In this document: piece by piece, positions 1 to 11,137 of the stretch
Position numbering within the stretch: position 1 is the stretch's first letter
How the letters are laid out: each line of letters starts with the position of its first letter
Assembly: GCA_035610835.1 (NCBI GenBank)
Contig: CM069447.1
Span: forward strand, 63,459,060 to 63,523,059
Direction of reading: 5' to 3'
DNA from: Ophiura sarsii
Taxonomy: Eukaryota; Echinodermata; Ophiuroidea; Amphilepidida; Ophiuridae
Length of the DNA: 64,000 bases
The notes under the pieces: model-generated
The model's database searches: none
Told to the model about the DNA's origin: nothing
Seen by the model: only the letters and a program-made list of their open reading frames with translations
Made by a program: the position numbers and the translations under genes

Positions 1-920
1 GTTGGTACAACGTTTCACGCGCCATTCGATCGTTTATCTATCGTTACCTCTGATTTTATCAGATTTAGCATTGTACGTAAGGGATAAACAGTAACTTCTA
101 CGAATACGAAGGACATAGCTCTCGTTTATCGATGCAGTACATGAGTGTTCTGTTATGACCTTTAACGCACCATTCGTTTATTTTTCACAACTTGGATAAA
201 ACAACTTGTGAGCGCTGCATGATATTGTTGGATTTACTGATTAAGTGATGCATTTTCAGTGATCGCTATGAATACGAAAAAATGTTATTCGTCGTTCTTC
301 GTTGTGCTATGAGTATATAATTGGTTTGATCTTTAACGCACCATAGTCATTTATGAAACAAAACCTGGATACCCGGGCCTAGATACCACAGCTTGTGAGT
401 GCTACTGTTGCTGGATCCAACGATGGAAGGATTTGTGCAATCGCTTGGCGTTATGAATACGAAGACGTGTTTTCCGCAATGATCGATGCATAATTGTATC
501 GGTGCAACTTTTAACGAGATTGTGACTTATATCTCATTTAGATTACAAATTCTAATATTGTCCGATTTTGCCATGACGGACGGATTTACAATGGTCGTTA
601 TGGACACGAAGAAATGTTATCGATCGTTTATAGTTATATAAGTGTACTGGCACGACCGGAAACGCGCCATTCGTGTATTTAGTTTCTGAGCGCTAATATA
701 ATCGGATTTACCAATGGAAGTGAAGGATTTGAAATGATCGCTATGTTATACTTTTTGCATTAACCGATGCATAAGTGTATATATTGGCACGACCTTTAAC
801 GCGCCATTCGTTTATTTAGTTTCTGAGCGCTAATATTATCGGATTTACCAAGGAAGTGAGGGATTATCAATGGTCGCAATGTTATACTTTCAGCATTAAC
901 CGATGCGATGTGTTAGTTTA
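1..920. repeat. Degenerate tandem repeat, about 135-175 bp units
   Basis: The phrase TTTAACGCRCCATTCG with following TTATTT recurs near 157, 331, 506, 655 and 788, spaced about 175, 175, 149 and 133 bp. Each is followed by a GGATTTAC segment and a TGCATWAGTG segment. Units are diverged, so this is an old array. No ORF or RNA gene is visible in it. Confidence 0.7.
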
Positions 921-1970
921 TCACAACCTGTAAACCAAACTCATGATATTGTGAAATTCTCCCAATGGAAAATTATTAATGGAATGATGCATTTGTCATG
1001 GTGATATATATACGTATGTGAACGGTATGCCATGCAACAACGTTTTACTTTGCTGAACAAGTTACTAATCCTACTTTCCCATTCCCAACGGAATAACGGA
1101 TTTGCAATCAATGCGTTATGTACGTTCGTGAGTATGGCAACTCCCACTGTCAGATATGACGTATAACGATAAAAAAACCCGATAATAACTGTTTACTTCG
1201 CTAAAACAACTAATTCCTATTCATGCTTACTCGCTCAATTTTACTTGTTTAATCAGATTTATATGGATGGGTTTCAAATTGCTCTGCTAACCACGATGCA
1301 CATGTCATATTTCCAGAGAAAAATACTCAATAACATCCAATTGTTTAGTTGGATTTCATGGATGGATTGACCAATTGTTCTGCACAACATTCAATAATTT
1401 ACCATAACAAATGACATTTCTTCAAAGAAAAAAATAACCATTACTTCAACTCGGATTTAATGGATGCCGCACGCCGCACTTCTTTGTCTTTCCATACAAT
1501 AACATTATGTCATGCATATTTTTGAAAACAATACCATCATCAGTCAATTTGGTTATGCCACTGCACTGTGATTAAATCGGATTCATAAAGTGCAGCCGTA
1601 GTGGTGTTTTCGTAAGATAGGAAAATCTACATATCGAAGGAAATGTGATGAATCTTTAAGTGAAATGTCACTCTGAGTGTTGAAACCTTTGCTTGTGTGC
1701 TAAGCCGTGTCTTATACCACATCATTATCATTATTCTAAACCGGAGAACAGCGGGTCATTGTTCAATTTATTCGATTTGTCTAGGAAGTGTTTTCATCCC
1801 AGGTAAGGTGAAATCGGAAGAAAACATGATTGATTGTTGGATGCATCAATTGTTTATATGGCATGTTTGACAAGAGTGTCATTTGACCGAGTCGTTTGCG
1901 ATTCATTCATAGACGCATGCAATTCGCAGATAGGTGGATAAAAACTGAATTTGCATCGCAGTGAAACCAA
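921..1970. other. Non-coding stretch upstream of the GPCR
   Basis: AT-rich DNA without a credible ORF, RNA gene or clear repeat. It would contain any distal promoter or 5' exon of the GPCR, but no specific site can be supported. Confidence 0.5.
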
Positions 1971-1978
1971 TAGTATCT

Positions 1979-1987
1979 ATTATAAAG
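1979..1987 (+). promoter_or_regulatory. Possible TATA box of the GPCR gene
   Basis: ATTATAAAG lies about 65-70 bp upstream of the first in-frame ATG at 2051, leaving room for a short 5' leader. Only the motif and its spacing support it, and such matches are frequent in AT-rich DNA. Confidence 0.2.
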
Positions 1988-2050
1988 CAAACACCACAAA
2001 CGTTATCACAATTGGTCAGTGCGCAATAATAGTTGTTTCTCTGGTATCAA

Positions 2051-4255
2051 ATGGTAATAGGTCCAGATTTGGAACCGATTTCAGGTCGTAACTCAAATAT
2101 GTCGTCATCTCCCTGGACTACGACCATCGCGAGTCAATACTTTGTGACAGATGGGACAACATTAATGGACAATACGTCATCAGAGACAACAACAACAACA
2201 CAAACTTGGACTTCTGAGTTTGATAGCAGCTCTCAAATCATGACAAACGAACGGATATTATTATTAGTATCATGCTTATTACTAAGCTGTACATTTTTTA
2301 TTGGTGTTATAGGCAACACGCTAGTTTGTATCTGTGTATATACCAATCGCGCATTAAGAACCCCTAATAACGCTTTACTCTTCAATTTGGCAGTGGCAGA
2401 TTTGATAGCATGTGTATTTAGCGCCCCTATCTTATTACTAACATTTATCACTAAACTCTCATCTACGGATTGCCTATTTATGCCGACGCGTAAGGTGTTA
2501 TGCACGGGACAGATGTTCTTTCATATTACCAGTTGTTCCGTACAGCTCTTCACCCTGGCTTCAATCAGTGGTGAACGTTACCAGGCTATCGCGCACCCTT
2601 TTAAAATAAAAGAACAACGGATCAGGGTTATAAGCAGTCTTATAGTATCGTGGACAGCGGGGATATTATTAGGAGGATTTACGACTCTGTTGATGTCTGA
2701 CACCCCTATCTACCTGTTCTGCACCTGTGCTAACACCCCGGGAAACTCGCCATCGTTTGACATTGTACATGTGTGTCTGCTCACTCCATTAGGGCTAATT
2801 TGTCTACTGATAACCCTGATATTCTACGGCAAAATATTCAATGTGGTGAGGAAACACGTTAAAGATAAAGGCTCTCTTTTTAAAAAAAGATTGAGCACCG
2901 TTGGAGTGGAGCCAACGGAGGAGCCACGTCGCGCTGTGCTTAGACGTCGTTTAGCGTCGATTTGCGGTTGGTTTCAACGCAAATATCGACGCAACGTTGT
3001 GGGAGATTCCTCTATAGATGGCGAGCCTAAAGTAAATACAATTTCGGCACCACCACCTAACGCAATATCTCAAAATGATTCAGGCTTAGGTAAGAGTGAT
3101 TCTAAATTAGCCGAATTGACATTAAAACATTTACAGTCTGAGTCAATCGGCGTGAATCAATCAATCGGTCATGATTTCCTCGATAAACCAAGTTCTTCCA
3201 CTCTGCTCAGTGAGAGATATAGCAACCGAAAACCTATTTCTATTGCGACTGTCTCATCTAATGTCGATCCACCGGGGTATAGTGAACAGAGTTCACAAGC
3301 TATACCTGATAATAAGAAATCGTCCACATACACAACGCATGGAGCTAACCATCTACTGAATCATTCAACTATAGATACTGACACTAGCAATCAGTCCGGT
3401 GTTGTCACCTACTTCGTAGATTCTGCTAGAAATACGACTTCAAGTACCCGCGATCCTTCCTGTATTGCCTTTGTAGGAAGCACTAGTAACGCAATGAACA
3501 TTCTTGCTGTTGAGGTGGATGAGGATCATCCCATTACGTGTGACGTCATAGATGATAATGCTTCCAAAGTGTCTCAAGCTTTCACACCATCTTTTAAAGA
3601 CACCCTAACCACACAAATCCACCGGCCTTTAACCTCGGTCCACGACGCTACTACATCAACGACACAACTCCTCCAACCTTCTCAATTAAAAGACAGTCCT
3701 ACTTCAGCTGTATATACCTCCCAACCGTCAATGCACGTAAACAGCTCTTCTCCAGTAGCAAAAATCTCCCATGTACCATCAACGCCCCAGATAGGCCATA
3801 ACATTCCTACATCCGAAGATAAACTCTCCGTACCTTCCATCATCTCAGTAGCAACCGTCTGTGACGGTAGTTATAATGGATCTAACACCGCCATTGCCCT
3901 ACCTACCGATGATATCTACGGATCAGTGTGTGTGTTTAAACCCAAGAGCAAAAAGACACGGGAGCGCGGGAGACGAAACCTCGAAGCGAAGACCGCCAAG
4001 CGTGCTTCCTATATTATAGGGATGTTCATAGTATGTTGGATACCGTTAATCGTACTAACATTAATCGATATAATCATTTATATTTCTATTGAAATAGAAG
4101 CATTGATGATATGCATTGCTATTCTAAGTTCCGCACTTAATCCCATTGCTTACACCGTAGTAAATCAGACTTTTAGGAAAGAATTCATTAAGCACGCGAA
4201 ATTGTTGAATATATGTAACATTCATGTTTGTAATGGTACATCAGATGAAAACTAG
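2051..4255 (+). CDS. Class A (rhodopsin-like) G-protein-coupled receptor with giant third intracellular loop
   Basis: Plasma-membrane receptor that would signal through a heterotrimeric G protein; the ligand is unknown. The frame opens after a stop at 2030-2032 and the first ATG is at 2051, giving 734 residues; an alternative ATG is at 2099. Positions below count from codon 2033. The N-terminus is Ser/Thr-rich with N-glycosylation sequons at about 22 and 47. Seven membrane segments lie near 75-102 (GN motif), 112-138 (LAVAD), 155-178, 197-219, 244-268, 660-684 (CWIP) and 690-712 (NPIAY). The DRY box is ERY (181-183), and C157 is in the place of the TM3-ECL2 disulfide cysteine. The loop between segments 5 and 6 is about 390 residues, Ser/Thr-rich and low in complexity. 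The usual amine-binding Asp of TM3 is His (about 164), so an aminergic ligand is unlikely. No intron is needed. Subfamily not recognised. Confidence 0.9.
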   Translation: MVIGPDLEPISGRNSNMSSSPWTTTIASQYFVTDGTTLMDNTSSETTTTTQTWTSEFDSSSQIMTNERILLLVSCLLLSCTFFIGVIGNTLVCICVYTNRALRTPNNALLFNLAVADLIACVFSAPILLLTFITKLSSTDCLFMPTRKVLCTGQMFFHITSCSVQLFTLASISGERYQAIAHPFKIKEQRIRVISSLIVSWTAGILLGGFTTLLMSDTPIYLFCTCANTPGNSPSFDIVHVCLLTPLGLICLLITLIFYGKIFNVVRKHVKDKGSLFKKRLSTVGVEPTEEPRRAVLRRRLASICGWFQRKYRRNVVGDSSIDGEPKVNTISAPPPNAISQNDSGLGKSDSKLAELTLKHLQSESIGVNQSIGHDFLDKPSSSTLLSERYSNRKPISIATVSSNVDPPGYSEQSSQAIPDNKKSSTYTTHGANHLLNHSTIDTDTSNQSGVVTYFVDSARNTTSSTRDPSCIAFVGSTSNAMNILAVEVDEDHPITCDVIDDNASKVSQAFTPSFKDTLTTQIHRPLTSVHDATTSTTQLLQPSQLKDSPTSAVYTSQPSMHVNSSSPVAKISHVPSTPQIGHNIPTSEDKLSVPSIISVATVCDGSYNGSNTAIALPTDDIYGSVCVFKPKSKKTRERGRRNLEAKTAKRASYIIGMFIVCWIPLIVLTLIDIIIYISIEIEALMICIAILSSALNPIAYTVVNQTFRKEFIKHAKLLNICNIHVCNGTSDEN

Positions 4256-4624
4256 AGACATAAGGGAGCATTTATTTCAGTAAGAAAAAGGTAATCAGTT
4301 TTATACTGGGGCATCAGATAGAGAGGTGGATGTCAGAAAGATTTTTGAATTCGTAGCATATTTACGGTCTACCGGTTTAAGATATGTTGATTTTGATTTT
4401 ACAGCACTATCTTTCCCACTCACCGTTAACTTGCACCTCCAATTTGTTAATTCGAGTTTTGAACTTTATTCACGAGTTAATGCAAGTTCGTTTCGTTTTA
4501 GCTATAGCACCATCTTGCACAGCGTACGTTATGGTCGAGACCCTCTTCTTTCTTTATAACATAATAACAATAACAATCAGTTTATATAGCGCCGTCTATC
4601 TAGGCAGCCTATTCCGAGGCGCTG
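4256..4624. other. GPCR 3' flank, probable 3' UTR
   Basis: No ORF of substance. AT-rich sequence runs from the stop codon to the SINE. A transcript ending at the AATAAA at 4963 would include this stretch and the SINE. Confidence 0.35.
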
Positions 4625-4885
4625 TAGCCTATTATTATTATGCTGCCGTTAGGAAATCGTCACAATCATTTCCCTTCACTTGTGGCACCTGGCTAAGTGC
4701 TCAAACATATCAGCACTTGGATTGCGATATCACCCTTGAGAGCTACCCAACCTCGCTTAGGTGAACACGGCAATTGAGACTAAGTACCTTGCCCAAGGAC
4801 ACAAACATGTTAGGCCCTGGCGGGGCTAGAACTCACTACCTCATGTTCATGAGCCCCGCGCTGTTCCGCTGGACCACTCATGTTC
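4625..4885 (-). mobile_element. tRNA-derived SINE
   Basis: Read on the minus strand from about 4880, TGGTCCAGCGG resembles a pol III A box. GAGTTCTAGCCCC about 35 bases later resembles a B box. These are followed by CCTTGGGCAAGGTACTTAG, a phrase common in tRNA-derived animal SINEs. The distal end runs into ATTATTATTAT near 4630. Ends are approximate, and the element may sit in the 3' UTR of the GPCR. Confidence 0.7.
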
Positions 4886-4962
4886 TTTGTACTGTCATCT
4901 GTTTTTGATCCATCTCGTATACTACTCTTGTTTCGTGCCTACAAACTAACCCTCCGCCCGTC

Positions 4963-4968
4963 AATAAA
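4963..4968 (+). promoter_or_regulatory. Candidate polyadenylation signal
   Basis: AATAAA about 710 bp after the GPCR stop codon; the first good candidate downstream on the coding strand. Assignment to this gene is inference. Confidence 0.3.
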
Positions 4969-5088
4969 AGCATTTGAGAAAAGTGTACTTTAGTTCCCAG
5001 ATAGGCCTAATTGTGTATTAGTATCGTGCAATACTGGAAGTACATAATGGGTACCTGTGTCACTCGATACTTGTACGATTCTTCTGTT

Positions 5089-5323
5089 CCAGTATCGGGC
5101 AATATTGGTGTTCCAGTTGTTCCAGTATCGAGCGATCATCATCCGGGACCGTTTCTATGTTCCAGTATCGGGAGAAACTGGTATACATCCTATCAGTGTA
5201 ATTTGTATCAGTATCGTTCAATACTGGTACATTTTTATATGTCTCAGTATCGTCCGATACCGGAACACTGACTTTATACCAGTATTGAACGATAATGGGT
5301 GTTCCAGTATCAGACAATACTAA
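5089..5323. repeat. Cluster of seven imperfect 20-nt palindromes
   Basis: Copies of the form YCAGTATCGNNCRATACTGG begin at 5089, 5122, 5162, 5208, 5244, 5279 and 5304. Spacers of 5-26 bp differ in sequence. Each copy could fold as a short hairpin. Confidence 0.7.
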
Positions 5324-5479
5324 TACAGTCCAGAATCTGGGACCCAAAGTACATTTTTTCCAGGATTTGTGTTCATGATCCGTGATGACCGGATATGACA
5401 CAAGGCACTAAAGACATAATTGTTCCACATTTAATATTTTTCTTATAATTATTATCATGTTGAATTTGGTTCATTTATT

Positions 5480-5705
5480 TACCGACGGCTGGTCCGGGAC
5501 TTACGGCTGGTCCAGGTTTTTTTACGGCTGGTCTAAGTCTTTACGGCTGGTCCAAGACTTACGGCTGTTCCAAGTCTTTACGGCTGGTCCGGGTTTTACG
5601 GCTGGTCAAGGTATTTACGGCTAGTCCAGTTCTTATTACGGCTGGTCCAAATCTTTACGGCTGGTCCAAGTCTTTACGGCTGGTCCGGGTCTTACGGCTG
5701 GATCT
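5480..5705. repeat. Minisatellite, about 12 units of 18-21 bp
   Basis: Units are variants of TTACGGCTGGTCCAAGTCT, with the core ACGGCTGGTC nearly invariant and the tail drifting. The array ends in a GGATCTT-containing half unit. No coding potential is seen across units. Confidence 0.85.
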
Positions 5706-6203
5706 TAACTGCTGAATCTGTTCCCGACGGTCTTGGTTCCGCCTAACAAACGTGGACGCACTGTGTGGGAAAGCGTCTGTACTTTCAAATGTGCTGGAAA
5801 AGGTAGCAGTGTAGCAACTTTCGTGTGACTAAAGACGCGTTCATTCTCTTGTTGCATATCGGCCAACGTCAGCGGATAAAAGTTGACACTGCTTCAACTC
5901 GTGCACCGATATCCGTCGACGTTTGCCGATGTGCAATTTCCACTCGGAGTATGAATCTGTGTGAATCTGTGTTAAACTGTGTTAAAGGATTAAAGGATTA
6001 GACGGCTTTATTCAGTAATAGAGTCTTAACACCAGTCTAACTCATAAATGAATTATACCATGGATACACCCATAAGGGGACAGTTTCATTTATACTCGAT
6101 AACATTGTCGAGACTGTATCGGGCCGCTTATCGGGCCTGCCCGATGAGGTTATTTATCGAGCCTCATTTGAAAAAAAATATCGAGCCCCCTATCGAGCAA
6201 CAA
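5706..6203. other. Unannotated spacer
   Basis: No gene seen. From about 6090 the words TATCGAGCC and TATCGGGCC recur several times in loose order and resume after the LINE tail at about 6480, which suggests the tail was inserted into a small degenerate repeat. Confidence 0.4.
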
Positions 6204-6478
6204 CGCATGTTTGATTATAATGTGTTGCCTTCCCACTCTGTAAATATTTGTGTGTGGAATTTTACCGGACTTGCCATTTTTTCCCCTTGTGTATGTTTTA
6301 TCTTTATCATGTGTAAATTATGCAAGTTTTTCTTGTTTTTAAATGATTTGTTGCTTATGTAATGTCAAATATCTTGTTGGTTTTTTAAAATAAAAAAAAT
6401 TAAAAATTGTATAGCGCTTTGAGGCCTCTGGTATTAGGCGCTCTATAAATCCCAGTTATTATCATTATTATTATTATC
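6204..6478 (+). mobile_element. LINE 3' tail (CR1/L2-like or related)
   Basis: T-rich sequence ends in GTATAGCGCTTTGAGGCCT, then GGCGCTCTATAAAT, then an ATTATTATTATT microsatellite. This arrangement is common at the 3' ends of animal CR1/L2-type LINEs. The same TATCGAGC words flank both sides. The coding part is absent, as expected for a 5'-truncated copy. Confidence 0.6.
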
Positions 6479-7074
6479 TATCGAGCAGTATAATACCCTT
6501 GTCTAAATATAACTAAGGACAAGTGGTGCAGTATGTTAATAAACATTATCCTGGTGTGTCCTGGTATCCTGGTGTGTATGCTTAAAAGACCCGGGGTATT
6601 AGTAACTGTGGTATGGCCCTCGATCGTGCTATATCAAGCCCCAATGTCTATCGATCTTCAATTTGAATCAGCCCAAAACGTATCGAGCCCAGATACAGAC
6701 GCGATAAATGTATGGAGTATAAATGGAACTGTTCCATAAGTTGCTGTACACTGTTGCCTTTATCAACACATGTTGGATCATTCTTTTGAAACCTTATTCC
6801 TTCTCAAAATTAATCCGATCCCGATGAACTAATTCAATGATCAATTTAAAGATTTTTGAAAGGTATTGTTATGCCGCGATTCATTGGGAATTTACCACAC
6901 TCGCAGAACACGCCAGAAAATACACATACGGCAAAGCTATAACTAAGTTTAATTTATACAGTGTATTTTATTTATAAATCAACTAAGTAGGCCTACGTCA
7001 ATTAACACCCAGCATCTCGATTAAAGAATAACTAAACCTAGCGCTAACTCGCACAATGAGCTTCTTAAAGGAAG
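6479..7074. other. Unannotated spacer
   Basis: The first part holds more TATCGAGC-type words. The remainder is AT-rich with no gene or clear repeat. Confidence 0.4.
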
Positions 7075-7483
7075 GGTCCCGCAAGCACAACATTGAGCAT
7101 TATTCGTTAGAAAAATAATTATCGAGCCGAAATTACGTAATTATATAGAACAAAACACCATACTAGTCACAAAAATGAATAAAAACTGCCATCACTCAAC
7201 ATGCAATTTTTAAAATTCGCGGCGATCGAAAGACCCGGTGTCGATGACGTCATGGGTATCGGTGCTCAAATTTGCGCATGTGCATTGTTTAACTACGACA
7301 TCATCGACACTGGGACTTTCGATCGCCGCGAATTTTAAAAAGTGCATGTTGAGAGATTGCGGTTTTTATTTGTTTTTGTCATAAGTGTGGTGTTTTGTTC
7401 TATATAATTACAAAAGTTGGACTCGATAGTTATTTTTCCAACATATAATGCACACTTTTATGCTTGCGGGACACCTCCTTTAA
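7075..7483. mobile_element. TTAA-flanked foldback MITE
   Basis: TTAA, then AGGAAGGGTCCCGCAAGCA at the left and the reverse complement TGCTTGCGGGACACCTCCT, then TTAA, at the right. The inverted arms run for about 170 bp each and meet near 7240-7290, where TGACGTCA lies close to the centre. No ORF. TTAA duplication points to piggyBac-type transposition. Confidence 0.8.
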
Positions 7484-7647
7484 TACAGAATACTTGTTGT
7501 CGTATAGATCGAACAACACCCTATAATCAATACGCAGATATTGCAACTTCATTTCCCCGAATAATATGACCGTCATTTTGTGTTGAAAATCCATATCTGC
7601 GCAAGAACGACTTTCGTGTTTTCAAGACACTGTTTACAAATCATGAT

Positions 7648-8100
7648 TTAAAGGCACATTTTAATTTTTAAACATTTAAAACATTTAAAATTTTCAACAC
7701 CACTTAAAAGTGGTGTTGAAAATTTTAAATGTTTAAAAATTTACTTCAGAATTCAAGATGAACATTAAAAATGGCCATTACTGTGGTTTCTACTAGCAAA
7801 AACACAGCAAAACTTGATTAAAACAATATCATCGCTATTTATTGAAAAACGCCCTCTATGCAAATATGGTTCGCGTTATGTATCACGCGTACTGCAGGGG
7901 GATACTGTCGGACGTAAAATGCTCGTCCCGCGGGACGAGCATTTTTAAAATCGACGTTTTCTTGTACATAGAGGGCTGATTTTTCTTAATCCTTATAGGT
8001 GTAAGTTCATACATGTAATACAATTATAAAAATATACTAATCCCAGTTTTTATCATAATTAAGGGCGCATCCTCCAACACATCTCTTAGTGCCCCTTTAA
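7648..8100. mobile_element. TTAA MITE, family E
   Basis: Starts TTAAAGGCACATT and ends TTAGTGCCCCTTTAA. It contains a 30-nt perfect palindrome at 7916-7945 and the block GAGGGCTGATTTTTC. It also has a second palindrome at about 7690-7740. Related copies are at 14475, 16663, 57247 (ends only), 61207 and a fragment near 50675. Confidence 0.8.
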
Positions 8101-8267
8101 TCATTTACAAATCATGATTTAATCATGATTTGTTACGGAAGTCGCGTCTATGAATTTGTTGATTTATTATATAAATCGTGCAAAAGATTAATATTAAAAT
8201 CTTGTATAACAACCTTTCGTGTTATTATTATATTTGTTGCATGGCATGTAACTGCAATCAAGTCATA

Positions 8268-8543
8268 CACTCTCAGTAAAATTGGTTCAATTTAGAACCT
8301 TTTTGTCCTCTATTTACAATCCTTAAGACATGTAAGGATAGAACCTGCAAAAACGGTTCTTAAAAATTGATTAACTCCAAAATGTTCTTTAGGAGAACCA
8401 AATGGTTCTCTTTATGAAACAAATAATGGTTCTCTTTAAGAACCAAGTATGGTTCTTTATAAGCTTCTTGGTTCGATGGGGAACTAAGGTCCTATATAGA
8501 GGAGAGTTTTAGAACCCCTTAAGAACCATTTTTTCCGAGAGTG
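8268..8543. mobile_element. TA-flanked MITE with GGTTCT/AGAACC repeats
   Basis: Termini CACTCTCAGTAAAATTGGTTC and GAACCATTTTTTCCGAGAGTG are inverted, with TA on both sides (8266-8267 and 8544-8545). The interior is full of GGTTCTTTAAGAACC-like words. Tc1/mariner-like by target duplication; no transposase. Confidence 0.8.
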
Positions 8544-8684
8544 TATATTTCACATAATTATGCCTTATCGGCTAAATTGAATTACACGTGGTATCGACTA
8601 TAAAACGAGACCAACAGTCAGCTATGAGAGTTGAAAATACAGTATGTCATAAATCCCGTGTTCCTGGAGCACTGCACTTACCTA

Positions 8685-8976
8685 CACCTAGCACATAAAG
8701 TCCCGGACCACGTGGTTTGAGGTTGGCTAATTTTCAAAATAGATAATAGGTACCAAAAACTGAGATACACATTAAATGAGCAATTTTTTCTCCGCAGTTT
8801 GATACCTCATTCAAAAAAAATCGAATGGATACTTTTAAAGTAATGGCGATTTCAATGACCGCGCATAACAACAGCAAAGTTGCACTAGGTATAGGAATTC
8901 ATAGATTTTTGGTACCGATTATCTATTTAGCCAACCTTAAAGCACCTGGTCCGGCGGGGACTTTATGGGCTAGGTG
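8685..8976. mobile_element. TA-flanked foldback MITE
   Basis: CACCTAGCACATAAAGTCCC at the left mirrors GGGACTTTATGGGCTAGGTG at the right, with TA duplications at 8683-8684 and 8977-8978. Inverted similarity continues inward through GGTTGGCTAA / TTAGCCAACC and GGTACC. The short ORF across its right half is a by-product. Confidence 0.8.
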
Positions 8977-9254
8977 TATATTATTATCAAGTACATGTAT
9001 TTTTTAATTATGCTCTTTCACCTAAATGTGTGCACTCCTTAAATATTAATTTCATTACAAAATGAGTTACGACTATTTTGTTGCACATACATATTACAAC
9101 TTGTTTTCAGAACAAAATGGCTCGATGTATCTTTATAACTATTCCTCATAGTAATTATAAGTGAGCATCTGACAAGCCTATTAAAAAGTTTGGAAGGTGT
9201 GTTTTTTCTTCAAACGCCGATATTTTTATTGTGTTGCAATACATTCATAGTTGT

Positions 9255-9645
9255 ATTACATATCAATGGAAAATTGATGTGTTCATGTTTCTAATAACGA
9301 TACCACATTTGTAGCAATCACTTGTTTTCGTGCTAACTCACATTATGCTTGTTGAAAATGTGGGAGGACACAATCTTAAAATTAAAAAAATTACCATTAT
9401 TTTGTGCGCAAAATAAAACCTCTGCTGTTTGTGAATAATTGAAATGAAGTGTGACAACAAAAGTCATGACAGTGCAGAGATGTTCTATTGGCTTTTTTCT
9501 GCACCAAACAATTGGCACATTCAGATTGACACTTCCCAACATTCAGCTGAAGCAAATGGCCGCGTTAACCGAAACAAGTGATTGCTATAGCTACAAAATG
9601 TGATATCGTTGCGAAGATAAACACATCAACTATCCAGGGATATGC
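9255..9645. repeat. Inverted repeat, probable MITE
   Basis: AACGATACCACATTTGTAGC and AATCACTTGTTTTCG near 9296-9330 are mirrored near 9566-9612. Weaker pairing extends outward (GATGTGTT / AACACATC). Exact ends and target duplication could not be fixed. Confidence 0.5.
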
Positions 9646-9749
9646 TATATAGGGCATAACAAATTAACCATGATGACGAAATATTCGAAACAATAGGTGA
9701 TTGAAAAGAAATATTCCATCTTTTTTAAAAATTCATATGTCGATGATTT

Positions 9750-10230
9750 TAAGGGAAGTGTCAACCCTGTTTGGCGCCAAATTTATCAAGCACTGTAACT
9801 TTTAAACTATAAATGTGATGTACATAAAAGTATACATTTTTTTTAATGAAATGAGTCAGAAAATCCATTTTTTTGTCTAAAATTTTACTCAAAATAGTGA
9901 TTTTTACATTTTTGCCCAAAAATCAGTTTTTTGGGCGCCAACAATTTTGCTTAAAAATCACTTTTTGTAGCCAACAATTTTCAGACAACCTAACAAAATC
10001 AGTTTTTGATTCAAAATTCCAACATTTCACTAAAATCATCTAAAGTCAATTATCTATAGGATCTCATTTTTTTTGGCTTACAATTTTTTAGTTCTGAAAA
10101 GATTGACCAAAAAGTGCCAACAATTTAAAACTAAAGATTTTTGAATCAAAAATTGATTTTGTTAGGTTGTCTGATAATTGTTGGCGCCAAAAAATGTTTT
10201 TTGGGCAAAAATGTAAAAATCACTATTTTG
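9750..10230. repeat. Foldback repeat, distant family C relative
   Basis: TGATTTTTACATTTTTGCCC near 9898 is mirrored by GGGCAAAAATGTAAAAATCA near 10205. AAGTATACATTTTT and TTTTAAGGGAAGTG on the left resemble the family C terminus. The right end is lost at a junction with unrelated sequence, GGCGGGAAAACGG. Confidence 0.5.
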
Positions 10231-10400
10231 TGGCGGGAAAACGGATGGATCTTCGGGAGGGGCAATGGGGCGAGCTTCAACATGTTCAAGACATGATAAA
10301 ATAGAAAGTTTCAGAAATACCAGACCACCGTTTAAAAGATTCACACTCAGAAGTTTCATTTGAAATGCAGTATCAAAAATCTCAAATTCATATTTTCATT

Positions 10401-10657
10401 TTAACACTTTCCACGCGGCAGGTGTCTGCAGACGACATTCCAAAATGTCACAAAATGTTTCAAAAATGTCAATTTGTTTGAATTTCATTACTATTATTTG
10501 GAATCACCATGTGAAATGCATTGAAATAAGTACAAATAGGCCAGGTATTGGTTTAGTAAGTCTTGAGTCAGACTTTGAACGTTGGGAAAGGTTTCTGAAA
10601 AATCTGTTTTGTATAGGCTATTGTAACATAGGCCTAATAGCCGCGTTGAAAGTGTAA
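10401..10657. mobile_element. TTAA MITE, family F
   Basis: TTAACACTTTCCACGCGGCAG at the left; right end ATAGCCGCGTTGAAAGTGTAA, a decayed inverted copy. Paralogs are at 18110-18319 (inverted), 50364 (partial) and 52947-53193 (complete). Confidence 0.75.
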
Positions 10658-11137
10658 TACTAGCACGGGGGATTCTAGGTGCTCCTACTACATGTAGTAG
10701 AACCCAAATTTCCTTACGGTTGACACAAAGAAGATTTGTTGAGCAGTACCAGCATGCTTCACTTTCATCACATGACCACTGACTTCTGTCACCAGTGTCT
10801 ACCGACCGGTTCCCATTTACATTACATTGCAATGAAAGGCTTATAATGTTATTAAACGAGGGTATTTAAGATGTGACTTTAATTAAGTCCTCTCTTGTTG
10901 CTTTATTATTTGAATAACACATTTTAGTTGGGATCCAACTTCTTTTCATATCTGTGGCCAAGATGCCTATCTGTACCATGTATCATAAAGGTGGAAGTCA
11001 GACAGTCTCCAGCTGTTAATTACTTAAACATGTTTTGCAATGTTCAGATGTTTTGTTTTGGGGGAGATTCCTGTTGGCATTGTAGTGTTGCTAAGCATGC
11101 TGGACTACACAAAAAGTCCTCTTTGCAGTTGACATGC
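10658..11137. other. Unannotated spacer
   Basis: No convincing gene, RNA or repeat. Short ORFs on both strands overlap each other and show no domain. Confidence 0.4.

Noticed and set aside
2033..2050. Start of the GPCR at codon 2033
   Set aside because: That codon is TTG; the stretch only marks the open frame after a stop at 2030-2032. The first ATG at 2051 was used.
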